A stretch of DNA of 64,000 nucleotides from Dyadobacter luticola (GCF_005860805.1 NZ_VCEJ01000005.1:992001-1056000); one strand, 5' to 3'; shown: positions 10,027 through 18,811, counted from the stretch's first letter. Notes: generated by a model from the letters alone, not told the origin. Numbers and translations: made by a program.

Positions 10027-10176
10027 TCAGCTTTTCTTGTCAACTCTTTTGCTGGCAATGTTGCGCATTTGCTGCAGTGCTTCCTGGCGGGACATCTTTT
10101 TTTCGTTGGACTTGGCCTCGTTGATGGATTCTTTCGAGAACCGGCCTTTCAAAAGATTAAAAAGGGTGAAGATCAT
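10027..10176 (-). CDS. small hypothetical protein (49 aa)
   Basis: This is a short minus-strand frame with an ATG at 10176 and a TGA whose complement directly follows the araD stop. The product begins MIFTLFNLLKGRFSKESINE and ends in a basic helix (SRQEALQQMRNIASKRVDKK). The amphipathic, charged composition looks like a real protein, but no family is recognised. It is convergent with araD and has no partner gene. The region on the plus strand has only unconvincing frames. Confidence 0.5.
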   Translation of the reverse strand: MIFTLFNLLKGRFSKESINEAKSNEKKMSRQEALQQMRNIASKRVDKKS

Positions 10177-10244
10177 AACAAATTGGAAATGGCGCGGATA
10201 ACTTCCGCTGCGATACCCAAACTTAACAAAGAACGAGCTATAAA

Positions 10245-10276
10245 AAAACTGCCGGAAGGTTAACTCCGGCAGTTTT
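10245..10276. terminator. bidirectional Rho-independent terminator
   Basis: The perfect 12-base arms AAAACTGCCGGA (10245-10256) and TCCGGCAGTTTT (10265-10276) surround an 8-base loop. T-rich flanks occur on both strands. It would end araBAD transcripts on the plus strand and the 62-residue ORF transcript on the minus strand. Confidence 0.85.
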
Positions 10277-10313
10277 GTATTTTGTCAAACGTTGAGCATT
10301 AAATGTCTTTTAG

Positions 10314-10502
10314 CTATCCCAGCACTTCTTTGCGCAGCTTGCTTCCCGGATTGAATTCATCTTTGATCCAGCGAACAAAGTTGTGTGAGTTAGTTTTGTA
10401 AATCTCCATAGATAAAGGTTTAATTCCACTGAACTCCACTTCTCTCACGTACTCTGCGTGCAATTTTAAAATCTCGGACAGGGTCTTGCTATCAGTTTTC
10501 AT
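10314..10502 (-). CDS. small hypothetical protein (62 aa)
   Basis: This is a short soluble protein of unknown function. It begins MKTDSKTLSEILKLHAEYVR and contains IYKTNSHNFVRWIKDEFN, a mostly helical, charged sequence. The ATG at 10502 follows an AT-rich stretch (10503-10640) that could hold its promoter, and a strong terminator lies just past its stop. No domain is recognised. The gene probably is real because composition and flanking signals agree. Confidence 0.55.
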   Translation of the reverse strand: MKTDSKTLSEILKLHAEYVREVEFSGIKPLSMEIYKTNSHNFVRWIKDEFNPGSKLRKEVLG

Positions 10503-10745
10503 TAAATTTTAATTGTTAAGGTTTACAATGATTAGTACGCGAAACCAAAACAAACCTGTACCCAAACACCGTTTAGTTTTTTATATATTAAAAAAATTAT
10601 ATTTAAAAACGCTTATTTAATACAAAATAGGGGAAATATCTATACCCTGAGGTACGTTACCGGATTTGGACTAATCCAAGTGTTACAAAATAGGGCAAAC
10701 TGTGGGAGTGGGACTCTGACGCCTGAAATGCGCCGGGAAGTGAAG

Positions 10746-11135
10746 TTAAATAGAAAGCTTTTTACGCAGAAAGTTGACTTCCAGAGGCTTGGGAAGGAGG
10801 TCGATAATGTGGGGGCTGGCCTTGGCCTTTTCAATGTCGCGGGTGTCGATCGTGGAGGAGAGCATGAAGATCCGGATCTTGTCTCTCAGATATTCGGGCA
10901 GGTGATCGTACTCTTCAATAAAATCAAAACCATTCATATCCGGCATCTGCAGGTCGAGTAAAATAATGACTTCAGGCAGGTCGGTACCGGCGCTGAGAAT
11001 GTGCTTCAAGGCTTCTCTGGCGGAGTTGAATGTTTTTACGTTTTCTGTAATACCACTCTTTATCAAGAGCTTTTCGTAAATGAAAAGATCAAATGTGCTA
11101 TCGTCAATCAGGTAGAAGTTGAGGAGAGGCTTCAT
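10746..11135 (-). CDS. stand-alone response-regulator receiver protein
   Basis: This 129-residue protein consists of a single REC domain with no output domain. It has the acidic pair in FYLIDDS near the N-terminus, the phospho-acceptor Asp in IILLDLQMPDMNGFDF (about residue 62), the conserved Ser in FMLSS and the Lys in LLPKPL. It is the last gene of a five-gene operon and begins 4 bases after the receiver-kinase hybrid. It probably receives phosphate from one or both of the upstream kinases and acts through protein contacts, similar to CheY-like shuttles. Confidence 0.9.
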   Translation of the reverse strand: MKPLLNFYLIDDSTFDLFIYEKLLIKSGITENVKTFNSAREALKHILSAGTDLPEVIILLDLQMPDMNGFDFIEEYDHLPEYLRDKIRIFMLSSTIDTRDIEKAKASPHIIDLLPKPLEVNFLRKKLSI

Positions 11136-11139
11136 GACG

Positions 11140-12231
11140 TTATTTAGCTATGGAAGGGATGTTGATTTCGAAAGTGCTTCCCTGTCCAATCTTCGAAGTG
11201 ACGCTGATTTCGCCGCCCAGCTTCGAGATAGCTTCATGAACAATGTACAAGCCAATACCAGAGCCGCTGTTGGTGGCGCCTGCACGATAAAACATCTTGA
11301 ATATTTTATCCAGATCGGATTCCTTGATACCCGACCCGTTATCGGCAATGGTGATGCGTGCGTGTGAAGGTGTAGACTTCACAGTAAGGTGCACAAACGG
11401 TTCGGGTTTGGATTTATCCTGGAATTTGATCGCATTATTGATCAGGTTATTGAAGATAATGCGCAGCTTCATCACGTCGGAGTGAAAAACACCTGCCTGG
11501 TCGATATCCGTCGTCATTTTAAGGTTACCATACTCCGGTAGGTACTGGATCGTAGCCTGAACTTCGGTGACCAATTCTTCAAAACTGATCTCCGTCACTA
11601 CCGGTACGCCCCGCGCATTTTTATAATAATCAATAATGTTGATGATGAATGTATCCAGCTTCTTCACCGACTGCCGGATCAGTTCCAGGTATTCATTCTG
11701 CGATTTTACATCCTCTTCCAGCAAGGCCAGGTTTACAATGCCCAGCACCGACATCAAGGGCGCCCGCAAATCGTGGGATGCGCTGTAAACAAATTTGTCC
11801 AGTTCTTCATTGGCCTTTTGCAGCTCAATGTTCCGCATTTTCAGGTCTTCGCGGGTTTTGTAAATCTCGTAAGCATGTGCGATGGCAGTCTCGACGTACT
11901 TGTAATCCCAGGGTTTGTCAATGAACCTGAAAACTTCACCTTTGTTGATCGCATCGATGGCGGCGCCGATGTCGGTGTGCCCTGTAATGAGTATACGGAT
12001 TGGTTTGGGATGCTTGGTCCTGATTTTTTCAAAAAACTGCACGCCTGTCATGATAGGCATTCGCTGGTCTGCCAGAATGATGCAGAAATCCTTCGTTTCC
12101 ATGATGAGCTCCGCTTCCACGACAGAAGAGGTGATCGTAATATCGTACTGTTTCCGAAAAGAGGCCTTAAACGAATGTAGGTTATGCTCCTCGTCGTCGA
12201 TATATAGAATGGTTATTGCTTTATCACTCAT
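11140..12231 (-). CDS. receiver-histidine kinase hybrid (REC-HisKA-HATPase)
   Basis: This is a cytoplasmic two-component protein of 363 residues. An N-terminal REC domain (about 6-120) carries LYIDDEEHN, the Asp in ILADQRMPIMTG, and ILITGHTD and DKPW motifs. A short coiled coil leads to a HisKA domain (FVYSASHDLRAPLMSVLG) and a HATPase_c domain (INNAIKF, ADNGSGI, GSGIGLYIVH). No membrane segment is visible. Its start overlaps the end of the 7TMR-DISM kinase by 8 bases, so the two are coupled and probably form a phosphorelay. The receiver is of the same subtype as the divergent protein at 17764-18231. Confidence 0.92.
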   Translation of the reverse strand: MSDKAITILYIDDEEHNLHSFKASFRKQYDITITSSVVEAELIMETKDFCIILADQRMPIMTGVQFFEKIRTKHPKPIRILITGHTDIGAAIDAINKGEVFRFIDKPWDYKYVETAIAHAYEIYKTREDLKMRNIELQKANEELDKFVYSASHDLRAPLMSVLGIVNLALLEEDVKSQNEYLELIRQSVKKLDTFIINIIDYYKNARGVPVVTEISFEELVTEVQATIQYLPEYGNLKMTTDIDQAGVFHSDVMKLRIIFNNLINNAIKFQDKSKPEPFVHLTVKSTPSHARITIADNGSGIKESDLDKIFKMFYRAGATNSGSGIGLYIVHEAISKLGGEISVTSKIGQGSTFEINIPSIAK

Positions 12232-14404
12232 TGAAATTAGGGATAGGGCGTACTTTTTTCTTGACCGGCAGCGTAATTAAAAATTCTGTACCCTGCCCAA
12301 CTTCCGTATTTACCTGAATATTTCCGCTGTGAACTTCGATAATTTTGAAGACAATTGAAAGACCCAGCCCGGTACCATCCCCAACCTGCTTGGTGGTAAA
12401 AAACGGTTCGAAAATCTTAGCCCGGACCTCCGGAGGCATCCCAGGACCGTTGTCGCGCATGGAAATGGCGATATGCTCCGGATCTTTCAACCAGGTCTTC
12501 ACCCAAATCGTAGGTTCTTTTGTTTCAAATTTTTCTTTTAACAGTGCATAAATTGCATTTGTAAGAATGTTCATGAATACCTGATTGAGCTTTCCGGCGT
12601 AACATTCAATGCTCGGAATGTTCCCAAGGTCTTTCACCAGCCTGATCGCATTCCCCATCTGGTAGTTGAGGATGATCAATGTTGACTCGATACCCTCATT
12701 GATATTGACCAGGTTCAGGTCGGTTTCATCCACGCGGGAGAAGATTTTGAGACCCTTCACAATCTCCACAGTACGCTGGGCGCCGTCTTCGATCCCTTTT
12801 AATAAAGTATCGAGCTCGGTTTTAATGTAGTCCAGGTCGAGCTCTTCTTTTAAAGCTTCTACCTCGCTGATTTTTTTCTGGACCGTTTCCACCGAAGTCA
12901 CTTCCTGGATCTCACCATAGCTGTCCAGGATTTCCAGCACATCGTCGATATCCCGTCTCAGCGGCCTGATGTTGGAGCTTACAAAGTTGATCGGGTTATT
13001 GATTTCGTGCGCGATACCGGCCGTCAGCTGACCCAGCGAGGCCATTTTCTCCGAGTCGAGCAGCTGGGTTTGGGCATCTTTCAGCTGTATCATTGCCTGA
13101 TTGAGCTCGGTATTGGCAAATTGGAGCTCGGCAGTTCTTTCGTTGACACTTTTTTCCAGGAAGGCATTTTGTTCCAGGATCATTTTCTCGTTTTCCAGCG
13201 ATACACGCAGTGCCTGCGCCTGGGAAACTTCTTTTTCTTTCTTTAAAATATTAATCTTATCGGCCAGTGCAAATGACAGCAGGATCACTTCGATGGTGGC
13301 GCCTACCTGCTGGGTGTAATTCGTGAATGTGTTGTAAGGCAGAATGTTAAGGTTGCGGAGTGTGTAAAGTACGATCCCGATCAGGAACATTGTCCAGGCG
13401 ACGAGATAGAATTTGGCCGGGCGGTAATCTTGCAAAGAAAGCTGTATCGCGACCACCAGAACAAGCAGGGAAGCCGAAACGCCCGTCACGTCGATGATGC
13501 GGTAGCTGAGACGGAGCATACCCAGTACCGTAAAAAGGATGGCAAATCCGTATGAAATGAAAATCAGGTTTAGAATTTTATGAATCGCTGGCGAATTGAC
13601 CTTGCTGTGCAGGAAATTCTGCATAAAAAGTACGGCAAAGCTGCCTGCGAAGCAGGGGAAAATCCGGATCGCGTAAACATTGAATCCCGGCACGTCGGGC
13701 CAGAGGTATTTAAATGTGTAACCCATGATGGTGGTCTGGGTCAGCCCGATAAATAAAATGTAGAGAACGTAGTAGAGATAACTTTTTTCCCGGATCGAGA
13801 AGTACAGAAAGAAATTGTAAAGCATCATCACCGTCAGAATGCCCATCTGGATCCCGGCGATGACTTCGTTGGTGGTAGCGAACTGGAAAAACGCCATTTC
13901 GCTGCGGACGATCAGCGGCAGCACCATTTGCTCGCTGCCCAGGATTTTCAGGTAAAAAGTTCTGGATTGGCCAGGCTCGATTTCCAGCTTGAAAACCGTG
14001 TTCTGGTGCTGTACTTCGCGGACGGAAAAGGGTTGTGTCAGAAAAACGGATTTTTGCCAGACCTTTCCGTTTTCGTCACTGTAAATGGTGCAGGAATCGA
14101 TGCGTGCATTGGCGAGTTCCAGGAAGATTATCGGATCGCGGAATTCATTTTTGAGGGTAAATTTGATCCAGAATGCTGAATTGCTCAGACCGAAATTGGG
14201 TGTTGGCTCATGGTTGGGGACAAAGCTGCGTGAAGCTTTGACTTGCTGATAAGTCATCGTTTTGGCCGAATCTTCCAGGATTTCCACATACTGCCCGATC
14301 GAAATGTCGCCACCCCGAAAAACAACTTCGCTCGCCTCGGCAGTTATTCCCGAAATCAGGCAAGTTAAAAGCAGAAAAAGTAGTCTGTAGAATTTTATAA
14401 CCAT
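12224..14404 (-). CDS. 7TMR-DISM sensor histidine kinase
   Basis: This 726-residue membrane sensor kinase has a signal sequence (about 1-24) and an extracellular 7TMR-DISM sensor domain (about 30-175), a jelly-roll-like fold that in related proteins is thought to bind carbohydrates or other small ligands. Seven transmembrane helices follow (about 180-390), then a coiled coil (390-450) and the kinase core: HisKA with [19 protein letters not shown], then a HATPase with NAIYAL, DNGPGMP and [10 protein letters not shown]. It overlaps the acyltransferase gene upstream by 10 bases and the receiver-kinase gene downstream by 8. The coupling suggests that the ligand is related to whatever the two upstream enzymes make or modify. 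That link is inference. Confidence 0.92.
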   Translation of the reverse strand: MVIKFYRLLFLLLTCLISGITAEASEVVFRGGDISIGQYVEILEDSAKTMTYQQVKASRSFVPNHEPTPNFGLSNSAFWIKFTLKNEFRDPIIFLELANARIDSCTIYSDENGKVWQKSVFLTQPFSVREVQHQNTVFKLEIEPGQSRTFYLKILGSEQMVLPLIVRSEMAFFQFATTNEVIAGIQMGILTVMMLYNFFLYFSIREKSYLYYVLYILFIGLTQTTIMGYTFKYLWPDVPGFNVYAIRIFPCFAGSFAVLFMQNFLHSKVNSPAIHKILNLIFISYGFAILFTVLGMLRLSYRIIDVTGVSASLLVLVVAIQLSLQDYRPAKFYLVAWTMFLIGIVLYTLRNLNILPYNTFTNYTQQVGATIEVILLSFALADKINILKKEKEVSQAQALRVSLENEKMILEQNAFLEKSVNERTAELQFANTELNQAMIQLKDAQTQLLDSEKMASLGQLTAGIAHEINNPINFVSSNIRPLRRDIDDVLEILDSYGEIQEVTSVETVQKKISEVEALKEELDLDYIKTELDTLLKGIEDGAQRTVEIVKGLKIFSRVDETDLNLVNINEGIESTLIILNYQMGNAIRLVKDLGNIPSIECYAGKLNQVFMNILTNAIYALLKEKFETKEPTIWVKTWLKDPEHIAISMRDNGPGMPPEVRAKIFEPFFTTKQVGDGTGLGLSIVFKIIEVHSGNIQVNTEVGQGTEFLITLPVKKKVRPIPNFNE

Positions 14405-15087
14405 CTGGCAATATCATAAATGATTGTTAACTCCCCCCTTCGCCCGTTTTCAATCACCGTTTGACTTGGATTCTCTCTCAGGCTGAATATTTTGGCCCTT
14501 TCTTCATCTGTTGCGACAGGCAGGTTTACCAAATCCCTGGCAATAAGTGAAGTAGCTATCAATCCTTCTTTTGGATAATAAAATGTTCCGTTGTTGCCCA
14601 GGTCGCGGAGAATCTCAAAACCAATGCGCTCACTCATCAAAAGTGTGATCGGGGAGCAGAGTGCCATCAGGTATTTGATCCCAACCAAGCCCGACACAGC
14701 CATCGCGATCCGACATAAGTACAGGCTTCCGATGCCGTATCCGGCTACTTCCTTTGAATTAAAGAGTCCGCAAAATTCTGCCACATTATAATCGCCGATC
14801 GCATCCACGTAACTGTAAATCTTCTTGTCGATCTTGGCGATGGCGTCTTCCATCGGCATTTTCAGGTTCGGGGAGCGCACTTGCACGCGGGTACCTCCGT
14901 AAATTTTACTGCCATCCTCCGACTCTACGATCAGCACGTATGTGTTAGGGTCTTCAAGCCAGTTGTGTTTTGTCGAGGTAACTTGTTTGATCCCATAAGC
15001 TTCCAACACTTTCCGGTGACCTTCGGCATATCTCAGACTAGTCTCAATGTCATCCGACGCGCGGTATCCTTTAATACGAGCTACCAT
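14395..15087 (-). CDS. GNAT-like N-acyltransferase (possible acyl-amino-acid/autoinducer-type synthase)
   Basis: This is a 230-residue cytoplasmic protein. The central segment (AEFCGLFNSKEVAGYGIGSL) resembles GNAT motif A with a G-Y-G-I-G acyl-CoA or acyl-carrier binding turn. It is followed by LYLCRIAMAVSGLVGIKYLM and an ERIGFEILRDLG segment typical of the GNAT C-terminal part. The long N-terminal half before motif A is unlike ribosomal-protein acetyltransferases and recalls the LuxI/FeeM type, but that resemblance is weak. It starts directly after the stop of the ThiF/nitroreductase gene (no spacer) and overlaps the sensor kinase by 10 bases. The substrate is unknown. Confidence 0.6.
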   Translation of the reverse strand: MVARIKGYRASDDIETSLRYAEGHRKVLEAYGIKQVTSTKHNWLEDPNTYVLIVESEDGSKIYGGTRVQVRSPNLKMPMEDAIAKIDKKIYSYVDAIGDYNVAEFCGLFNSKEVAGYGIGSLYLCRIAMAVSGLVGIKYLMALCSPITLLMSERIGFEILRDLGNNGTFYYPKEGLIATSLIARDLVNLPVATDEERAKIFSLRENPSQTVIENGRRGELTIIYDIARWL

Positions 15088-17379
15088 TTATATTTTGGGG
15101 TTTACTATACAAAGTGTTTCTTCCAGCGGCAACCGGTAGCTCTTAATTTCAGGCTTCGGCGCGCGGGCGATTTTAAAAAGGAACACTTCTGCCATATCAT
15201 CTTCAAAAGGAACAATCCCGAGAAATCTTTTCCGCAATGCTTCCAGCCTGGTTACTTCGGTATCGTCCAGGCCAGCATTATGGCCGTGGGTAATTCTTGG
15301 AAAAAGGTAAAACGGGGAGATTTGCGGATGAACAGCGTACCCGAGTGCTTCCGCTTTCAGCCAGAGACGTTCCATGGACATACCGCCCCTGAAAAAATCG
15401 AGGTAAGAATATTTCGGCATGGTGATCATTCCAATGCCAGATGCCGCTTCCATGGATTTCCGGGAAACTTCCACCAGCGCGCTGGCCCCGTCAATACTTC
15501 TCAGTGCATTGATTATTTCTTCGTCCTTAATGATAGATAGCGCCGCCATCTGCGAGCCGTCCATGCCGAGCGTGCGGACGTCGATCCCGTCTTTATCCTG
15601 CTCCGCCTGAGCCGGCGTCCATTTCATTTCCCGATATACAAAGTCGTGGTGGCCGATGGGGTTCAGCAGCCTTACGCGGTCACATTCCCCGATGATCTCG
15701 GCAATGTCCAGCATTTTTTCTTTTTCAAAAAAATAAAACTGTGCACCCTCGACACTTTCGGCCGCTATTCTCAGACTTTCGATTTCCTCTGCAGGAATAT
15801 GTACAGCCTGTGAGGGTTCGCGGTTTGTGCAGCGCTCTGCAATGTGGGCTACCAGTCCCGGATCGTGTACTTCTTCGGTATCAATCCCTGATTCATGGGG
15901 GAAAAATGCAATGCTGGCAATGAGGATAGAATCGGTGCCCAGCGGAAAGAAATCGGCTTTGACCGAGAATCCTGCCTCGCGGCTTTTCAGCACGAGGTTT
16001 TCATACGCCGCCCCGAAAGAAAGATTTGAGGCGATCTGGTCAAAGTCGCCGAAAGAGTAGGAGCGGAACCGGTCGTGAAAAAGATATAATGTATTATTCT
16101 GATAAAGCCACTTCCAGGGTTGGTCATTTCCGGTGGAAGGGGCGAGGTTGGCGGCAGTGATAATATCCTGTAATGTTGCCGGGTCAATGTGGAAGTCGTG
16201 ATTGGAAGGAAGCGTGGCAGCGATTTGTTTTGCTTCTTCAAAATCAAAAGGCAGGTAGGGATTTTCGGGTACATTGGAAGCCGCCGGGGGAGCATTATTT
16301 CCTACAATGGTTTCAAGATCAACATAATACCGGCCCGACCCTGTAAACTGTCCCAGCAGCATCCTGCGGCAAACATCCGTGACCACGCCGCCACCCAATG
16401 TCACCGCGCTCGCCAGTTGCGGCCAGGTACTGATGGTCTGCCCAATTTCCACCAGCGATACTTTTCCCCGCCGGGAAACATTTTTGGTATCAATGATTTT
16501 CATCACCATCGACAATTTCTGTTGGTCGTTCAGCCCCTCAAACTGTTCTACGGGGATGCCTTTCAGCAGCCCGTGCAAAATCGGTCTTTCGTGCTCGATA
16601 TCGAACCGCTCCACATCCAGCATGCCCCTGTCGCTTGTTTCCATCACCACCGGTATCTGATAGCTCGCCGCCATAATCCGGCAGCCGATTTTGATCCCAA
16701 TTTCATCACACTCGTCAATCAGAATGTCAAGCTTTCCGCCTTCAAGGAGGAACTGGGACATGTTTTCCTTTGTAATGCCGTCGGTATAGCATTCAATGTC
16801 AATGAAAGGATCGATCTCGGCAATCTCCCGGGCAGTGACAATGCATTTATTGACGCCAATATTATGTATGCCGGTTTTAATCCGGTTCAGGTTGCTGAGC
16901 TCAATGGTATCGAAATCGGCCAGTTTGAGCTTTCCGCAGGTCCTTTCTGTCGCCAGACTGACCGCTACGGCATGGCCGACCGAAAGGCCGATAATGCCTA
17001 TTTTTCTTTGTTGTAAAGTTTTTTGTTCTGTGGGCGTGATCTTGTACTGATTGCGACTGGTCCGGAGCTCGATGAACTCCTCTTCGTCTATCATGTGGAT
17101 CAGCCGGCCCGACCAGGGGTAGTAAATCCAGGTGCCCTCGGTCTCCGGAGAGCGGTCGCCGAGCCATTGTTGATAGCGATTTTCAATCTCGTCGTTTTTC
17201 AGACGTTTCTTAGGGTTCCGTATCCGGATCAGCTCTTTTTTCTGCGAAGCGAACAGATCGAGGACAATTTTATCCCGGTATTTCTCAATAAATGAATCGA
17301 AGTTTTGCTTGTTCGTGTACTGATCTTTTTGGATAAAAACTGGTTTGTAACTGTTGCTAATGCTTGCCTCCTGATACAT
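15088..17379 (-). CDS. ThiF/E1-like and nitroreductase fusion protein (Rv1355c-family type)
   Basis: This two-domain enzyme has about 763 residues. The N-terminal half (about 100-350) is a ThiF/MoeB/E1-like adenylation domain with the nucleotide motif GIIGLSVGHAVAVSLA, ADFDTIELSNLNR and the Asp in LIDECDEIGIK. The zinc-binding CxxC pairs of MoeB are absent. The C-terminal half (about 390-740) is a nitroreductase-like FMN domain (LAPSTGNDQPWKW near 420, HDFVYREMKW, and a late GYAVHPQISPF). The combination matches proteins annotated as the Rv1355c family. Separate E1-like and FMN partners occur in thiazole/oxazole peptide systems, so adenylation plus redox chemistry on a small molecule or peptide is possible. 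The ATG at 17379 is preferred over a TTG two codons earlier. It is the first gene of the five-gene operon. Confidence 0.75.
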   Translation of the reverse strand: MYQEASISNSYKPVFIQKDQYTNKQNFDSFIEKYRDKIVLDLFASQKKELIRIRNPKKRLKNDEIENRYQQWLGDRSPETEGTWIYYPWSGRLIHMIDEEEFIELRTSRNQYKITPTEQKTLQQRKIGIIGLSVGHAVAVSLATERTCGKLKLADFDTIELSNLNRIKTGIHNIGVNKCIVTAREIAEIDPFIDIECYTDGITKENMSQFLLEGGKLDILIDECDEIGIKIGCRIMAASYQIPVVMETSDRGMLDVERFDIEHERPILHGLLKGIPVEQFEGLNDQQKLSMVMKIIDTKNVSRRGKVSLVEIGQTISTWPQLASAVTLGGGVVTDVCRRMLLGQFTGSGRYYVDLETIVGNNAPPAASNVPENPYLPFDFEEAKQIAATLPSNHDFHIDPATLQDIITAANLAPSTGNDQPWKWLYQNNTLYLFHDRFRSYSFGDFDQIASNLSFGAAYENLVLKSREAGFSVKADFFPLGTDSILIASIAFFPHESGIDTEEVHDPGLVAHIAERCTNREPSQAVHIPAEEIESLRIAAESVEGAQFYFFEKEKMLDIAEIIGECDRVRLLNPIGHHDFVYREMKWTPAQAEQDKDGIDVRTLGMDGSQMAALSIIKDEEIINALRSIDGASALVEVSRKSMEAASGIGMITMPKYSYLDFFRGGMSMERLWLKAEALGYAVHPQISPFYLFPRITHGHNAGLDDTEVTRLEALRKRFLGIVPFEDDMAEVFLFKIARAPKPEIKSYRLPLEETLCIVNPKI

Positions 17380-17763
17380 TTTCAAATTATTGTGGGTCCG
17401 GTTCTTAGTGGAATATAAGGCCTTTTCAACCTGCGCCCCGGATCAATGAATAAATTTACCTCCGACCGGCGATTGCATATTTTGAATGTCGTATATTCAC
17501 AGATGATACTTCACTGAATAATTACACAAATTGCTGAATTTATTTTTGTAAAACTAACCACTGGTTAATTGGCGGACAAAATATTTGGACGATTCCGGGG
17601 AAATTTTACTTATTAGCAGACAGTTGCGATTGAGCCTCTGTCAATTTGTAAAAAGGTTACTCGTTGTTGGTGTGAATATAGAATTATTATTATAATATTA
17701 TCAATTAGTTCGGATAATATCATAACTTGGATACCGCCTCCTGGTATAAGATTTTTTTAGAAA
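17380..17763. other. AT-rich divergent promoter region
   Basis: This is 384 bases without a credible gene, between the ThiF/nitroreductase operon (minus) and the receiver gene (plus). The part from 17510 to 17760 is strongly AT-rich and should hold both promoters. No perfect TAnnTTTG box at standard spacing was found. The shared region suggests coordinated control of the two units. Confidence 0.5.
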
Positions 17764-18231
17764 ATGGAAAGTAAAGGGAAAATTAGCGTGCTGTATGTGG
17801 ATGACGAAATCAACAATCTTAACTCATTCAAGGCCGCTTTCCGGAGAGATTTTAACATTTTGATCGCCACCTCCGGGCGGGAAGGACTGGAACTCCTGAA
17901 GCACAATGTGGTGCACGTAATTATAACAGATCAAAGAATGCCCGAAATGACGGGCGTTGATTTTCTGATTGAAGTTTTGAAGGAATACACAGACCCTGTG
18001 CGTATTCTGCTAACCGGCTATACCGACATTACTGCGGTAATTGACGCCGTCAACAAAGGTCATATCTACTACTACCTCAACAAGCCATGGGACGAGGCGC
18101 AGCTGCGGATCATTATTAAAAATGCTTACGAGATTTTTCATCTCCGCGAGGAAAACCGGGAGCTGATCGAAAAGCTGATGGACGTGAATGGTCAGCTTGA
18201 ATTTTTGTTGAGACAGAACCTGCTGTCTTAG
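17764..18231 (+). CDS. response-regulator receiver protein related to the REC-kinase hybrid
   Basis: This protein of 155 residues has a REC domain followed by a short coiled-coil tail (LREENRELIEKLMDVNGQLE) and no output domain. Motifs are VLYVDDEINN, the phospho-acceptor Asp in IITDQRMPEMTG, ILLTGYTD, and KPWD. The same DQRMP/MTG/ILxTGxTD/KPWD pattern and the same NxxSFKAxFR beginning occur in the hybrid kinase at 11140-12231, so the two are paralogous receivers. The gene is divergent from the five-gene operon and likely belongs to the same circuit. Confidence 0.9.
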   Translation: MESKGKISVLYVDDEINNLNSFKAAFRRDFNILIATSGREGLELLKHNVVHVIITDQRMPEMTGVDFLIEVLKEYTDPVRILLTGYTDITAVIDAVNKGHIYYYLNKPWDEAQLRIIIKNAYEIFHLREENRELIEKLMDVNGQLEFLLRQNLLS

Positions 18232-18237
18232 AAGTTG

Positions 18238-18426
18238 TTACCTCCGTCTGAAAAGCATCAATGTACGCTGCCCAATTGTGGGAGCAACACCTTTTACCAG
18301 GTAAAGTACAATTGAAAATGCCGAGGTAATTGCGACCGCCAGGAACAGTATCGCTGCGAAGAGCAGGTTGCTAATGGCTTTTAAGAAAATGATGACATCC
18401 ATAACATTAAATATTGGTGTGTTCAT
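18238..18426 (-). CDS. small membrane protein (62 aa)
   Basis: This short minus-strand frame encodes a hydrophobic helix (about 9-47, MDVIIFLKAISNLLFAAILF followed by LAVAITSAFSIVLYLV) and a basic tail ending FRRR, so one long or two short membrane segments. It converges on the receiver gene with a 6-base gap. No family is recognised. It may start at the internal ATG of MDVIIF. Confidence 0.45.
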   Translation of the reverse strand: MNTPIFNVMDVIIFLKAISNLLFAAILFLAVAITSAFSIVLYLVKGVAPTIGQRTLMLFRRR

Positions 18427-18559
18427 CCGGTTTTAATAAAATCGTACCAGAAGTGCTGATTCAGTACTTGTAAAGTTGCTGCGTCTCCGCTGGTATCGTT
18501 TTTGTGATTTTGGATTAAACCCGTTTTCGTTCGGGCAATCACTTTCAATCCAAAGGATC

Positions 18560-18658
18560 ATGAAAAAAATCATTGCAATAGGCGTCATCACTGGTATCAC
18601 CGTTTTTGTGTTTTTTAATCTGCTGATCGACGACCTGGAATCACGAAGAATCAGCTAA
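18560..18658 (+). CDS. single-pass membrane microprotein (32 aa)
   Basis: The short frame MKKIIAIGVITGITVFVFFN plus a charged tail (LLIDDLESRRIS) has a purine-rich AAAGGA just before the ATG and a strong terminator right after the stop. The compact transcription unit and the clean lysine-hydrophobic-acidic layout support a real small membrane protein. The function is unknown. A longer in-frame reading back to 18476 has no good support. Confidence 0.5.
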   Translation: MKKIIAIGVITGITVFVFFNLLIDDLESRRIS

Positions 18659-18669
18659 AAAAGTATCCG

Positions 18670-18709
18670 CCCCGGACATCGAAAAAATGAGTCCGGGGTT
18701 ATTTTTTGT
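18670..18709 (+). terminator. Rho-independent terminator
   Basis: The arms CCCCGGAC (18670-18677) and GTCCGGGG (18691-18698) with a 13-base loop are followed by TTATTTTTTG. It lies 11 bases after the microprotein stop. Confidence 0.85.
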
Positions 18710-18803
18710 CTTACCACCTGAACCACCGGAATGTCGATTCTGCCCGTTTTGGTGCAAGGAATCAAAAATTCGGCGGAGGACGGACTTTAACGGAAGTGCT
18801 GAC

Positions 18804-18811
18804 TATCTTTG
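18804..18811 (+). promoter_or_regulatory. -7 promoter element TATCTTTG before the MerR gene
   Basis: This is a perfect TAnnTTTG box, 20 bases before the chosen MerR-type start at 18832, which would give a very short leader. The -33 region is only TTTA-like. Confidence 0.5.

Noticed and set aside
10026-10263. Plus-strand frames after araD
   Set aside because: They run into the terminator stem at 10245-10276 and lack protein-like composition, whereas the minus strand gives a more credible 49-residue protein.
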